From Bacteroidota bacterium (GTDB taxonomy: Bacteria; Bacteroidota; Bacteroidia; Cytophagales; Cyclobacteriaceae): DNA of 64,000 bases. The position numbers were made by a program, and so were the translations under genes. The notes beneath the pieces were generated by a model that was not told where the DNA came from, ran no database searches, and was given only the letters and a program-made list of their open reading frames with translations. Positions 18,555-27,600 of this stretch are shown in pieces; within the stretch, counting starts at the first letter, position 1; each line of letters starts with the position of its first letter. The DNA lies in the NCBI GenBank assembly GCA_018267215.1, contig JAFDYX010000015.1, positions 1 through 64,000 on the forward strand, written 5' to 3'.

Positions 18555-18697
18555 GATGGGACTCCTTCTCCGCGGAGTCTCCTGAAGGGAGAGAATGAGC
18601 GAGGTAGGGACTCCGCGTGGTGGTGAAGACATTGGTTGGTAGAATGAAAGTAAGGTACAAATAAAAAGCAGAGTCCGCGAGGCGCGAGACTCTGCTA
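18555..18697. repeat. Cluster of GC-rich inverted repeats
   Basis: In an otherwise AT-rich gap (18527-18812) this stretch holds GACTCC-ttctccgc-GGAGTC near 18560 and a strong hairpin at 18667-18696. In that hairpin AGCAGAGTC pairs perfectly with GACTCTGCT, and an inner CGCG/CGCG extends the stem. The U-run expected of a terminator lies on the minus-strand side, although both flanking genes are on the plus strand. It may be a dispersed repeat or a bidirectional terminator. No gene is visible here. Confidence 0.5.
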
Positions 18698-18721
18698 ATA
18701 ATAAATAGTGACCCACAGCAA

Positions 18722-18745
18722 GTCAGATTAAAAAATTCGACTGAC
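18722..18745 (+). repeat. Direct repeat, left copy, bracketing two exported-protein genes
   Basis: GTCAGATTAAAA followed by TCGACTGAC; the ends GTCAG and CTGAC are also inverted to each other. An almost identical 22-base copy lies at 21530-21551 in the same orientation. A T-run follows this copy at 18748-18754, so it could also act as a weak terminator. Confidence 0.5.
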
Positions 18746-18791
18746 ACATTTTTTTAAAAAACACTTTTTCTTTTTCATTTTTTTTTTTTAA

Positions 18792-18799
18792 TAATTTTG
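18792..18799 (+). promoter_or_regulatory. -7 promoter box (TAnnTTTG)
   Basis: TAATTTTG lies 13 nt upstream of the ATG at 18813, after a long A/T tract that may assist promoter opening. No -33 motif is evident. Confidence 0.5.
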
Positions 18800-18812
18800 A
18801 CTTACCTAACCG

Positions 18813-19679
18813 ATGAAGCGATCACGCATATACTCAGTTGTTTCTGTTTGCCTATTGCTTAGCCTCAACTTATTTGCGCAAGAGAAACCTGATCTGCAAA
18901 AGCTGATACCAAGAAAACGAATTCACGTTTCATTGAGAGACATTGTCAATAAATTAGAAGTATTTGCCGGAGCGAATTCCTCACTCAATCATGGCAATAA
19001 ATTTATAGACAACCATTATAGCCCATACTTCAAGAATAATAGAGAGTTGAAAATGGGGTACTCTTTTGGAGTAGGTGTTAGTCCTGTTGTTAATAAACGA
19101 TTAGAAATTCTGCTAAGGGTAAGTTGGGATCAAACAGGGACAAAAGCAAAGTTCACAACTAAACCTAAGGATACATCTGCTACTCATAATCTGATTCAAA
19201 GTGTTGAGTCTACATACACATATCAATATCTTACATTATCTATAATTCCAAAAATTAACTTCGGCAAACAGGGAAAATGTGCATTGCTCGTTGGCGGATA
19301 TTATGGAAAAATTCAAAGCATAAAAGGTCATTTTGTGCAGGATAACCTTAGTAAAAACTATCACATTTTTTCTGAGGCATCATTCAATGGGAGATTCATA
19401 TATGGAGTTGATAGCCAAAATGGGGGTATAACATCCTTTGGTACTGCAAGCAGTACCACTAGTATTCAAAATGATGACTATGGTCTTGTTGTTGGATTCA
19501 GCTATCAAGCTTGGCAAAAAAATAAGCACAGCCTGTCTATTCAATTGATTGATAATTTTGGGCTACAAAATATAAATAAGAGTTTTGGGTCATTTTTGCC
19601 AATACCTCCAGAATTGAATAATTCACTTTGTTTGCTGATCAACTACTCGTTTATCAGAAACATTCCTCATAAATACTAA
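18813..19679 (+). CDS. Outer-membrane beta-barrel-like exported protein
   Basis: 288 residues with a clear signal peptide (basic MKRSR, hydrophobic core, cleavage after LFAQ at about 23). The rest shows alternating hydrophobic and polar residues, glycine-rich turns and repeated aromatic strand ends (GYSFGVGVSPV, CALLVGGYYGKI, YGLVVGFSYQAW). This is the pattern of a PorT/OMP_b-brl-type porin-like barrel. No enzyme motif is seen. Base composition is more AT-rich than the polysaccharide genes upstream. It is followed after 35 nt by a T9SS cargo protein, and the pair is bracketed by a short direct repeat. Confidence 0.6.
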   Translation: MKRSRIYSVVSVCLLLSLNLFAQEKPDLQKLIPRKRIHVSLRDIVNKLEVFAGANSSLNHGNKFIDNHYSPYFKNNRELKMGYSFGVGVSPVVNKRLEILLRVSWDQTGTKAKFTTKPKDTSATHNLIQSVESTYTYQYLTLSIIPKINFGKQGKCALLVGGYYGKIQSIKGHFVQDNLSKNYHIFSEASFNGRFIYGVDSQNGGITSFGTASSTTSIQNDDYGLVVGFSYQAWQKNKHSLSIQLIDNFGLQNINKSFGSFLPIPPELNNSLCLLINYSFIRNIPHKY

Positions 19680-19714
19680 ACGATTTTCTGATTGCTATTG
19701 ATAACCCAAACCAT

Positions 19715-21487
19715 ATGAAAAACGTAATCTTACTTATTGCTTTATTGATTTTTGTAAATATCACATTGATCGGACAAACAATATCGTTAACTTCTACTGC
19801 ATCACCAGTCAATGGCACTATTTGTCCAGTAATATCTAATACTTACTCCATAGACAACATTCCATCTGGTTGCACACCAAACTGGACCTTCACAAACGGG
19901 CAAATAGTTGGTACAAACAACAAGCAAAGCATAACGATTATTTGGAACGACACGCCAGGTGCAATTGCTACACTGTCAGTATCATTTTCAAATTGTACTA
20001 AAGAGAGTGATAATAAAATAGTTGTTGCTCCTTGGTCTGCACTGATCCTTTCTGTGAATGGCCAATCCTTTAGTTCTAATAACGGTCCGGCCAGTATAGA
20101 TTACTGCAACACCAAAACAGTGCATATTACAGTGCCGCACATGTTCGTTCAGGGTACGGGCGGTATAACCCAGCCACCGGTACAAGAAGTAATTTATTCT
20201 TGGACGTTGCCACCAGGCTGGTATGCCGAGGGCAACATCACCAGTACACCGCTCAATGGCATCACCATCCACCCAACAGCTTGTGCTGTGCCGGGCAATG
20301 TGCAAGTAGTGGGTGCCATCAACGACCGGTGTGGCTCGGCCGGTTCATCAGCACCCATGAGCATCTCCTTATCAGGCTATAACCCCACAGTTACTATTGC
20401 CGTACCCCAAGGCTATACGGGCAGCACGGCTTGCAATACTACACCTGTTACGTTTACAGCTTTGTTAAATCCTTCGTTAGGGTGTGTGCAAAGTTATGCT
20501 TGGTCTTATCCGGGCTCGTGGCAATTGATAAGTCAAACTGGCAATACGATTAAACTCAAACCGAGTGGTACACCTGCCGATTCGGGGCCGATATCAGTTA
20601 GTATAAGTTTTACTTGTGGCAGCGTGATTAATTCTGCTCCGTACACGCCTCCATTTGTTTATCCCACGGTTACCGGCCCTGCTATAATCTGCTCTACGGC
20701 AACATATTCTATTAACAATAACACAGCCTCCAACCAAGTAAAGTGGTCGGTAAATTTATCGCAGGCACTAAACATAGATCCTAACACGGGCACAGCCACA
20801 GTGCTTGCCTATGGCGGGCCTGCTAAGATTATGGCCACATTTACCAATGGCTGTACGGTGCCCATCACTCCTTTAGACATATATGTAGGGTTGCCATCAT
20901 TCAATACAATTTCAATTGATGGAAACATTCAGGCTTACCCCTTTTGTGATGCTGGAAATATTCCGTACACGGCACTTGTAGATCATATAGTGGAAATCAG
21001 TGTGAGTGGAAATACCTCACCCCCGGTCATGACACTGAATAAAAATAGTGCAGTTGTGTCAGGCTCATCGTTAAGCCCCACTCGTTTCAATTTTATCTCA
21101 AAGAGCGCTTCAGCCAATTTCACTATCTCACTTTCAGCAAAAAATACTTGTGGTACAAATAATCAGTGTATGAGTTTTTGTAATCAAAATTGTATGGTAA
21201 TTAATGCGCAGGCCACGCGCCATACTACAATAAACATTTTTCCTAACCCAGCTGCCTCATTTATGACAGTTCAGGTTAAAGATAGCCTTTCGTCAGACCT
21301 TAGGAGTACTTGGCAACAGGCTTACCAATTAAAGTTGATGGATAATTTTGGATCTCCGGTTTATTCTGCTCAGTCAAGTGGTGAGAACATAAATATTCCT
21401 GTTCATAATTTCTCTCCAGGTATTTACTATATCCATGTTTTACAAAGAGATGCTGTTATTCGAAGGCAGGTGATTATTGATAGGTAA
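19715..21487 (+). CDS. Secreted multidomain protein with type IX sorting domain
   Basis: 590 residues. A signal peptide (MKNVILLIALLIFVN, cleavage after IGQ at about 21) is followed by several Ig/PKD-like beta domains rich in Thr, Ser and paired cysteines. The last 85 or so residues match the Por secretion C-terminal sorting domain: INIFPNPAAS, YQLKLMDNFGSPVYS, NIPVHNFSPGIYYIHVLQ and a basic end. It would be exported by Sec, then carried across the outer membrane by the type IX system and attached to the surface or released. No catalytic domain is recognised; adhesion or structural roles are possible. Confidence 0.82.
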   Translation: MKNVILLIALLIFVNITLIGQTISLTSTASPVNGTICPVISNTYSIDNIPSGCTPNWTFTNGQIVGTNNKQSITIIWNDTPGAIATLSVSFSNCTKESDNKIVVAPWSALILSVNGQSFSSNNGPASIDYCNTKTVHITVPHMFVQGTGGITQPPVQEVIYSWTLPPGWYAEGNITSTPLNGITIHPTACAVPGNVQVVGAINDRCGSAGSSAPMSISLSGYNPTVTIAVPQGYTGSTACNTTPVTFTALLNPSLGCVQSYAWSYPGSWQLISQTGNTIKLKPSGTPADSGPISVSISFTCGSVINSAPYTPPFVYPTVTGPAIICSTATYSINNNTASNQVKWSVNLSQALNIDPNTGTATVLAYGGPAKIMATFTNGCTVPITPLDIYVGLPSFNTISIDGNIQAYPFCDAGNIPYTALVDHIVEISVSGNTSPPVMTLNKNSAVVSGSSLSPTRFNFISKSASANFTISLSAKNTCGTNNQCMSFCNQNCMVINAQATRHTTINIFPNPAASFMTVQVKDSLSSDLRSTWQQAYQLKLMDNFGSPVYSAQSSGENINIPVHNFSPGIYYIHVLQRDAVIRRQVIIDR

Positions 21488-21529
21488 AATTTTGTTTTTT
21501 ATGATAGCCCTGGTGATTGCTTGTGAGCA

Positions 21530-21551
21530 GTCAGATTAAAACTCGACTGAC
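21530..21551 (+). repeat. Direct repeat, right copy
   Basis: GTCAGATTAAAACTCGACTGAC begins here (22 bases). It corresponds to the copy at 18722-18745 with a small internal length difference. The interval between the two copies contains exactly the two exported-protein genes. Confidence 0.5.
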
Positions 21552-21584
21552 GCCAGCGTTAAAATATTTCTAAAAGCTGGATGA

Positions 21585-21618
21585 AAAATAAATAGGGCGT
21601 GCACCTCTGCACGCCCTA
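21585..21618 (-). terminator. Intrinsic terminator of clpB
   Basis: A perfect 11-bp stem, TAGGGCGTGCA (21593-21603) with TGCACGCCCTA (21608-21618), has a four-base loop. Read on the minus strand it is followed by a U-rich tract (complement of 21585-21592), as expected for a terminator about 60 nt beyond the clpB stop. Confidence 0.75.
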
Positions 21619-21680
21619 ACCCCAAAAACCATCCCGCCCTATGGGCGAGATTTACCAAACCCCACTAACCAACATTCTTA

Positions 21681-24278
21681 CTAACCTTTATTGATAAACT
21701 CAAACTCCACTTCGTTTTTTACATCAACGTAAATAGATGAATTCTTGTTCACTTTTCCCGATAAAATTTGTTTCGACAGTTCGTTTAACAATTCGCGCTG
21801 TATCACCCTTTTCAACGGGCGCGCCCCAAACTGGGGATCAAAACCAAGTTTGGCCAGCCGGCTGAGCGCATTTTCAGATATTTCTAAGCTGATGCCCGTT
21901 TCGGCCAATCGCTTTTTAATTAATTCAAACTGAATGTGTACAATCTTCAGAATGTCTTTCTTCGTCAACGGCCTGAACATAATCATTTCATCAATACGGT
22001 TGATAAATTCAGGGCGCACCGTTTTCTTCAATAACGCTACTACTTCTTCTTTCGTACTTTCGATGACGTCAAAATAATTTTCATCGGTAATTTTTTCAAA
22101 ATTTTCCTGAATGATCTGCGAGCCGATGTTGGTGGTCATGATGATGATGGTATTTTTAAAATTTGCCACCCGCCCTTTGTTGTCGGTCAGGCGGCCGTCA
22201 TCAAGCACCTGCAACAGAATGTTAAACACATCGGGATGTGCTTTTTCAATTTCATCCAGCAAAATCACAGAATAAGGTTTTCTCCTGACGGCCTCTGTCA
22301 GTTGACCACCTTCATCGTAGCCCACATAGCCCGGAGGCGCACCGATCAGCCTGCTGACGCTGTGCCGCTCCTGGTATTCACTCATGTCTATGCGCACCAT
22401 GGCGTTTTCATCGTTGAACAGGTATTCGGCCAGTGCTTTACTCAGTTCCGTTTTGCCGACACCGGTTGTTCCCATAAAAATAAACGACCCGATGGGGCGC
22501 TTGGGGTCTTGCAGCCCCGCGCGGCTTCTGCGCACAGCATCGCTTAAAGCTTTTATGGCTTCTTCTTGCCCGGCCACGCGCTTGCTCAGTTCGTCTTCCA
22601 GGTGGAGCAATTTTTCGCGCTCGCTCTGCAGCATTTTCGAAACCGGTATGCCCGTCCACTTGGCTACTACTTCGGCTATATCTTCGCTATCCACTTCTTC
22701 TTTCAGAAGTGAATGTTCGCCTTGCATTTCTTTTATTTTAGTTTGCAGGCTTTTTATTCTTTTCTCAGCCTCTGCTAATTTGCCATAACGGATCTCGGCT
22801 ACTTTACCATAGTCGCCAGCTTTTTCGGCTTGCTCGGCTTCAAACTTCAGCTTATCCATCGCTTCGGTTTCCCACCGTATTCCCTGCACTACTTCTTTTT
22901 CGCTTTCCCATTTTGCTTTCAAGGAATTACGCTGCTCACTCAACTCGGCTATTTCTTTGCTTAGAGAGGTTTCTTTTTCTTTGTCCTTCTCGCGTCTGAT
23001 GGCTTCGCGCTCGATTTCCAGTTGCATGATTTTGCGGTTAAGCTCGTCAAGCTCTTCCGGCAGAGAGTCCATCTCCAGCCGCAGCTTAGAGGCAGCCTCG
23101 TCCATCAGGTCAATAGCTTTGTCTGGAAGAAAACGGTCGCTAATGTACCGGCTGGAAAGTTCTACAGCCGAGATGACGGCATCGTCTTTGATGCGCACCC
23201 CGTGGTGCAGTTCGTACTTGTCTTTAATGCCACGCAAAATGGAAATAGAATCTTCTACACTCGGTTCATCCACCATCACGGCCTGAAATCTTCTTTCCAG
23301 CGCTTTATCTTTTTCAATATGTTTTTGGTATTCTTTTAAAGTGGTGGCACCAATGGCATGCAGCTCACCACGGGCTAAGGCAGGCTTGAGCAGGTTGGCA
23401 GCATCCATGGCTCCTTCTCCGCCCCCGGCACCAATCAGCGTGTGTATTTCGTCTATGAAAAGAATGATCTCTCCGTTAGAGTCGGTTACTTCTTTGATGA
23501 CGGCTTTCAGGCGTTCTTCAAACTCACCTTTATATTTGGCACCGGCTACGAGCAAACCCATGTCGAGCGAAACCAATATTTTTGTTTTCAGGTTTTCGGG
23601 CACATCACCATTTACGATGCGCTGTGCCATGCCTTCCACGATAGCGGTTTTACCAACACCGGGCTCTCCCAATAGAATAGGATTATTTTTTGTTCTGCGC
23701 GAAAGTATTTGCAGCACGCGCCTGATTTCTTCATCACGGCCGATGACGGGGTCAATCTTTCCTTTCTTCGCTAAGTCATTCAGGTTTTTTGAATACCGCT
23801 CCAGCGACTTGTATTTAGCTTCCGCATTTTGATCTGTTACCTGACTGTTGCCGCGCAGTTCTTTGATCGCTTTTTGCAAAGCAGAACGATCGAAGCCCAC
23901 ATCTTTCATGAGTGTGGAAACTTTGTCTTTGGTGCTAAGTAGAGCTAGCAACAAATGCTCGATAGAAATGAAGTCATCTTTCCATTCGCGCAGTTCTTTT
24001 TCTGCATTTTGTAAAACGGTGTTGGCCGCTGGCGAGAGATATGCCTGTTGCCCTGAAACACGCGGATATGCGTTCACCATCTCGTCCAGTTTATTTCTGA
24101 GAATGGTTTCATTCACATTCATTTTCTTCATTACATAAGCAGAAACATTTTCGTCTGTTTCCAGAATGGCCTGCAGCAAGTGCCCCGGTTCAATGGCTTG
24201 CTGTTGGTTGCCAGTGGCAATGGCAGCAGCTTTCTGTAATGCTTCCTGAGATTTTATCGTAAATTTTTCGAAGTTCAT
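21681..24278 (-). CDS. clpB: ATP-dependent chaperone ClpB (Hsp104-type disaggregase)
   Basis: 865 residues, the usual length. An N-terminal repeat domain ([10 protein letters not shown]) precedes the first AAA+ module with Walker A GEPGVGKT (about 206) and Walker [11 protein letters not shown]. The long coiled-coil middle domain spans about 410-520. The second AAA+ module has Walker [23 protein letters not shown] and the sensor-2 region FGARPLKR. It works as a hexamer with DnaK to pull proteins out of aggregates. The middle domain separates it from ClpA/ClpC. Monocistronic; a terminator lies downstream and a 157-nt divergent promoter region separates it from glycogen synthase. Confidence 0.97.
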   Translation of the reverse strand: MNFEKFTIKSQEALQKAAAIATGNQQQAIEPGHLLQAILETDENVSAYVMKKMNVNETILRNKLDEMVNAYPRVSGQQAYLSPAANTVLQNAEKELREWKDDFISIEHLLLALLSTKDKVSTLMKDVGFDRSALQKAIKELRGNSQVTDQNAEAKYKSLERYSKNLNDLAKKGKIDPVIGRDEEIRRVLQILSRRTKNNPILLGEPGVGKTAIVEGMAQRIVNGDVPENLKTKILVSLDMGLLVAGAKYKGEFEERLKAVIKEVTDSNGEIILFIDEIHTLIGAGGGEGAMDAANLLKPALARGELHAIGATTLKEYQKHIEKDKALERRFQAVMVDEPSVEDSISILRGIKDKYELHHGVRIKDDAVISAVELSSRYISDRFLPDKAIDLMDEAASKLRLEMDSLPEELDELNRKIMQLEIEREAIRREKDKEKETSLSKEIAELSEQRNSLKAKWESEKEVVQGIRWETEAMDKLKFEAEQAEKAGDYGKVAEIRYGKLAEAEKRIKSLQTKIKEMQGEHSLLKEEVDSEDIAEVVAKWTGIPVSKMLQSEREKLLHLEDELSKRVAGQEEAIKALSDAVRRSRAGLQDPKRPIGSFIFMGTTGVGKTELSKALAEYLFNDENAMVRIDMSEYQERHSVSRLIGAPPGYVGYDEGGQLTEAVRRKPYSVILLDEIEKAHPDVFNILLQVLDDGRLTDNKGRVANFKNTIIIMTTNIGSQIIQENFEKITDENYFDVIESTKEEVVALLKKTVRPEFINRIDEMIMFRPLTKKDILKIVHIQFELIKKRLAETGISLEISENALSRLAKLGFDPQFGARPLKRVIQRELLNELSKQILSGKVNKNSSIYVDVKNEVEFEFINKG

Positions 24279-24435
24279 AGTTTGATATTATGCCAGGCCA
24301 TCATACAAAATACTATCCAGTTACAACACTGCGCTTATTTTAAGAAATTATGACACGGTTAGTTGGTTTTTGAAAACAAATTTCAGCCAAATTGACTTGT
24401 ATTCTGTTATCTTAGAAGTCAGAAAAAGATAGAGT

Positions 24436-26247
24436 ATGCCTCACAAATCAATCATAAAAAATGACAAGCATCTGCTCGTTGAGGTGGCTTGGGAGGTCTG
24501 TAATCAGGTAGGAGGGATACATACCGTCATCCGCTCGAAGGCACCGGTAATGGTAAAAGACCACGGTACCAATTTTTGTATGGTGGGCCCGTATGTCAAT
24601 AAAAATATTCTGACCGAAATAGAATTGATTGACGATGCGGGGGATGTGTTTGCATTAGCGGCTGCCAATTTGCACAAAAAAGGATATGATGTAGTGTATG
24701 CCGAATGGCTGATACCCGGCAAACCCCGTGTAGTGTTGATGAACCCATTGATAGAGGAAAAAGCGCTGAGCGTAGTAAAATATTTACTTTGGAAAAACCA
24801 CCAGATACAAGTGCCTGACGGCCATGCGCTGGTAGATCAGGTGGTAGCATTTGCCTTTCTCACCAAATTGTTTTTTGATGAGCTGGTGCGGCTGAAAGGA
24901 GACAAGCCCATTGTTGCGCATTTTCATGAGTGGATGGCCGGGCTGCCGATCTTAGATATCAAACGGGAAGGATGCCCGGTGAAGACAGTCTTTACCACAC
25001 ACGCTACGCAATTAGGGCGTCACTTGGCCATCAATTCGCCTTTGTTTTACGCGCACCTTCCGTTTTTTAACTGGATAGAAGAAGCTAAAAAGTTTGGTGT
25101 GGTGGCCGAGGCCTCCATCGAATTTAGCTGTGCTAAATATTGTGATGTGCTTACTACGGTAAGCGATGTAACAGCACGCGAGTGCAAACATCTGTTGAAG
25201 CGCACACCCGATGTTGTTACGCCCAATGGTTTAAACATCCAGCGGTTTGAAGCACTCCATGAGTTTCAAAATTTACACGCCCGCTATAAAGAAAAAATCC
25301 ATGAGTTTGTAATGGGTCATTTTTTTCCATCTTATTCATTTCATCTGGATAACACACTTTACTTTTTTACCTCGGGACGGTACGAATATAAAAACAAAGG
25401 CTTCGACCTTACCTTGGAAGCGTTGTACCATCTTAACGAACAATTGAAACAAGAAAAATCTGAAGTTACCATCGTAGTGTTTTTTGTTACCAAGCGCGAA
25501 TATATCAGCATCAAACCCGAAGTGCTGCAGTCCAGGGCGGTGATGGAAGAGATTCGCGAAGTATGCCATGCCATTCAGCAACAGGTAGGCAAGCGTTTTT
25601 TTATTGAAAGCACTCAACGCACGGATCATCATTTGCCTGACCTGAATCTTTTTATAGATGAATACTGGGCGCTGCGTTACCGCAGAACGATTCAGACATG
25701 GAAGAGCAAACGCCTGCCCACACCGGTTACTCACCGGCTGGTGAACGAAGAGCAAGACGACATCGTCCGGTTTTTGACCCGCAGAAACTTGGTGAATAGA
25801 CCTGAAGACAAAGTGAAAATTATTTATCACCCGGACTTTATCACATCCACCAACCCGTTGTTTGGATTAGACTACAGTCAGTTTGTGCGCGGATGCCATC
25901 TGGGAATTTTTCCAAGCTATTACGAACCCTGGGGCTACACCCCGTTGGAGTGCATGGCCAGCGGTGTGCCGGCCGTAACGAGCGACCTGAGCGGCTTTGG
26001 CGATTATTTAATGAAGAACATGCCAGACCATGAAAAAGGAGGCATGTTTGTAGTGGAGCGTGGCAAGCGCACTTTCGATTGGAGCGCTAAACAACTGGCA
26101 AACTTTCTGTATAAATTCTTGAAACAGAGCAGAAGAGAGCGTATCACACAACGCAACAATGTTGAAAACTATTCTTCAGCCTTTGACTGGAGCCAGTTAG
26201 TGAAGCACTATGAAGATGCTTATGAGAAGGCACTTCATGCCCACTAA
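24436..26247 (+). CDS. Glycogen synthase, GT3 family (eukaryotic-type)
   Basis: 603 residues. The N-terminus VEVAWEVCNQVGGIHTVIRSK is the nucleotide-sugar binding start of GT3 synthases (yeast Gsy, animal GYS) rather than the bacterial GT5 GlgA. Further GT3 features are HFHEWMAG, VFTTHATQLGR, TVSDVTARECKHLLKR, DVVTPNGLNI, FFVTKRE, and GIFPSYYEPWGYTPLECMASGVPAVTSDLSGFG near the C-terminus with the catalytic E-x7-E pair. It elongates alpha-1,4-glucan, most likely from UDP-glucose. It is shorter than eukaryotic enzymes and lacks their phosphorylated tails. Transcribed divergently from clpB. Confidence 0.92.
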   Translation: MPHKSIIKNDKHLLVEVAWEVCNQVGGIHTVIRSKAPVMVKDHGTNFCMVGPYVNKNILTEIELIDDAGDVFALAAANLHKKGYDVVYAEWLIPGKPRVVLMNPLIEEKALSVVKYLLWKNHQIQVPDGHALVDQVVAFAFLTKLFFDELVRLKGDKPIVAHFHEWMAGLPILDIKREGCPVKTVFTTHATQLGRHLAINSPLFYAHLPFFNWIEEAKKFGVVAEASIEFSCAKYCDVLTTVSDVTARECKHLLKRTPDVVTPNGLNIQRFEALHEFQNLHARYKEKIHEFVMGHFFPSYSFHLDNTLYFFTSGRYEYKNKGFDLTLEALYHLNEQLKQEKSEVTIVVFFVTKREYISIKPEVLQSRAVMEEIREVCHAIQQQVGKRFFIESTQRTDHHLPDLNLFIDEYWALRYRRTIQTWKSKRLPTPVTHRLVNEEQDDIVRFLTRRNLVNRPEDKVKIIYHPDFITSTNPLFGLDYSQFVRGCHLGIFPSYYEPWGYTPLECMASGVPAVTSDLSGFGDYLMKNMPDHEKGGMFVVERGKRTFDWSAKQLANFLYKFLKQSRRERITQRNNVENYSSAFDWSQLVKHYEDAYEKALHAH

Positions 26248-26262
26248 GACATTTTTCTACAT

Positions 26263-26325
26263 ATAAATTGCGTCAGTTTGTTGACGGAATTTGTATAAAT
26301 TGCGTCAGTTTATTGACGGAATTTA
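26263..26325. repeat. Two tandem palindromic units
   Basis: Two near-identical units of about 31 nt stand head to tail (26263-26294 and 26295-26325). Each is a hairpin with AAATTgCGTCA pairing with TGACGgAATTT, one mismatch in the 11-bp stem and a six-base loop. They sit between the convergent glycogen synthase and a minus-strand gene, so a bidirectional termination role is possible. Confidence 0.6.
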
Positions 26326-26382
26326 AAAACCTCATATACTTTTTTGCCATCCACCGACTTCTGTTGAAAAGCAGGGATGTAG

Positions 26383-26799
26383 TTACTTCACCCGTTCTAC
26401 GCCCTCGGCAAAATAGCGGGTGTCGCCACGCCAGGGAAAAATGGCATATCGTTTTACATACTTCAGGTTGATGCGCTCCCCACTCAGCGCCACTTGTTCT
26501 AATTCTTTGATCAGGTCAGTCTGGTCGCTCTCTACCGAGAAATCAAAAGTTTCGGCTATCGGGCTCGTATTTTTCAGTGCGCCAAAAGTTTCCAGGCTCA
26601 ACTTGCCTTCATAGGTTTTAAAGAGCATACCCTTTTGCGTGAGACGAATCATTTTGCCGGCCATGACACCGCGCTCATACACGCCCCAGTAGGTAAAGGA
26701 AAAATAAATAACGCCCACAACCAGCAGTGCCAGTAACAAGCGGATAAAAATTTTCTTTAGTGTACGTTTGAAGCGCTGAAAAAAACTTTCATTCTCCAT
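26383..26799 (-). CDS. Small membrane-anchored protein of unknown function, conserved type in Bacteroidota
   Basis: 138 residues. A basic amphipathic N-terminus (about 1-18, FFQRFKRTLKKIF) precedes one transmembrane helix (LLLALLVVGVIYFSF, 21-35). A roughly 100-residue domain follows, probably outside the cytoplasm, with GVYERGVMAGKMIRLTQKGMLFKTYEGKL. Proteins of this kind occur widely in Bacteroidota next to housekeeping genes, but no function is known to me. Encoded directly downstream of lgt with a 12-nt gap, so probably cotranscribed. Confidence 0.7.
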   Translation of the reverse strand: MENESFFQRFKRTLKKIFIRLLLALLVVGVIYFSFTYWGVYERGVMAGKMIRLTQKGMLFKTYEGKLSLETFGALKNTSPIAETFDFSVESDQTDLIKELEQVALSGERINLKYVKRYAIFPWRGDTRYFAEGVERVK

Positions 26800-26811
26800 A
26801 ATCTATTTTGT

Positions 26812-27582
26812 TCAAGGAAAGGTAGCACTTCGCTTCAATTTTACATAGAAAAAAATAGCAATGCCTATCAACAAAATAGAAATGAATTGCGAGATGGAAA
26901 GCACGTTTTCGATGACGAACCCCCGTTGGGTATCGCCCCGAAATTGTTCGATAACAGCCCGCCCGGCAGCGTACAAAATCAGGTAGCTTAAAAAAGCTTG
27001 TCCGTTAAATGTTTTGTTGCGATGGATGAACAGCACGATCAGCAGTATTGAAAAAATAAGTATCGCTTCGTATAACTGAGTGGGGTGCAACGGAGTGTTG
27101 AGCGGCTGCGCCTGGCACACGGTGTCTGTAAAAATAACACCGGCCCAGCTCGTGGTGGGCTTACCATAACAGCAGCCGGCATTAAAACAACCGATGCGCC
27201 CCAAGCCATGCACGATGCAGGTTACAGCCGCCATGATATCCAGCATACCCAGTATAGGCAGTTTGTTTTTACGGAAGAACCATAACATGAGCGGAATATC
27301 GGTGAGCAGAGAACCATAGAACACAAAACCATTTTGACTGAATAATTCAGCGGGATGGGAAAAATAATAACGCGGGCTTTCAAAAATGAGAAACACTTTG
27401 CCGCCCACAACACCACCGATAATCAATAATAGAAAAAGCGAGTTTGCCTGATCGAAGGTGAGCCTATACTGCTTCTTTCCCTGCCGCCATAAAAACAAAC
27501 CACCCAGCACCGCGCCCAGTGCAATAAAGAATCCATAGGTGTAAATAGTGAGGCTTCCTATTTTAAACAGGACGGGGTGCAT
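26812..27582 (-). CDS. lgt: Prolipoprotein diacylglyceryl transferase
   Basis: 256-residue integral membrane enzyme with seven predicted helices. It moves diacylglycerol from phosphatidylglycerol to the lipobox cysteine of prolipoproteins. The signature HGLGRIGCFNAGCCYG (about 125-140) includes the catalytic arginine and the family GRxGCFxxGCCYG pattern; LHPTQLYEA and the C-terminal EQFRGD are also characteristic. It serves the several lipoproteins encoded in this window. It is followed by the small membrane protein gene. Confidence 0.95.
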   Translation of the reverse strand: MHPVLFKIGSLTIYTYGFFIALGAVLGGLFLWRQGKKQYRLTFDQANSLFLLLIIGGVVGGKVFLIFESPRYYFSHPAELFSQNGFVFYGSLLTDIPLMLWFFRKNKLPILGMLDIMAAVTCIVHGLGRIGCFNAGCCYGKPTTSWAGVIFTDTVCQAQPLNTPLHPTQLYEAILIFSILLIVLFIHRNKTFNGQAFLSYLILYAAGRAVIEQFRGDTQRGFVIENVLSISQFISILLIGIAIFFYVKLKRSATFP

Positions 27583-27600
27583 CTAGGCTGGCGAGCAGGT

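Noticed and set aside
18667-18696. Terminator of the GNAT gene
   Set aside because: The hairpin is strong but no T-run follows on the plus strand and it is 140 nt past the stop; kept as a repeat instead.
22384-23832. Long plus-strand frames of 100-160 codons opposite clpB
   Set aside because: They are antisense to a full-length conserved gene; the serine- and arginine-rich translations mirror its codons and no motif is seen.
26263-26325. Possible CRISPR array
   Set aside because: Only two adjoining units without spacers and no cas genes nearby; each unit is a simple hairpin.
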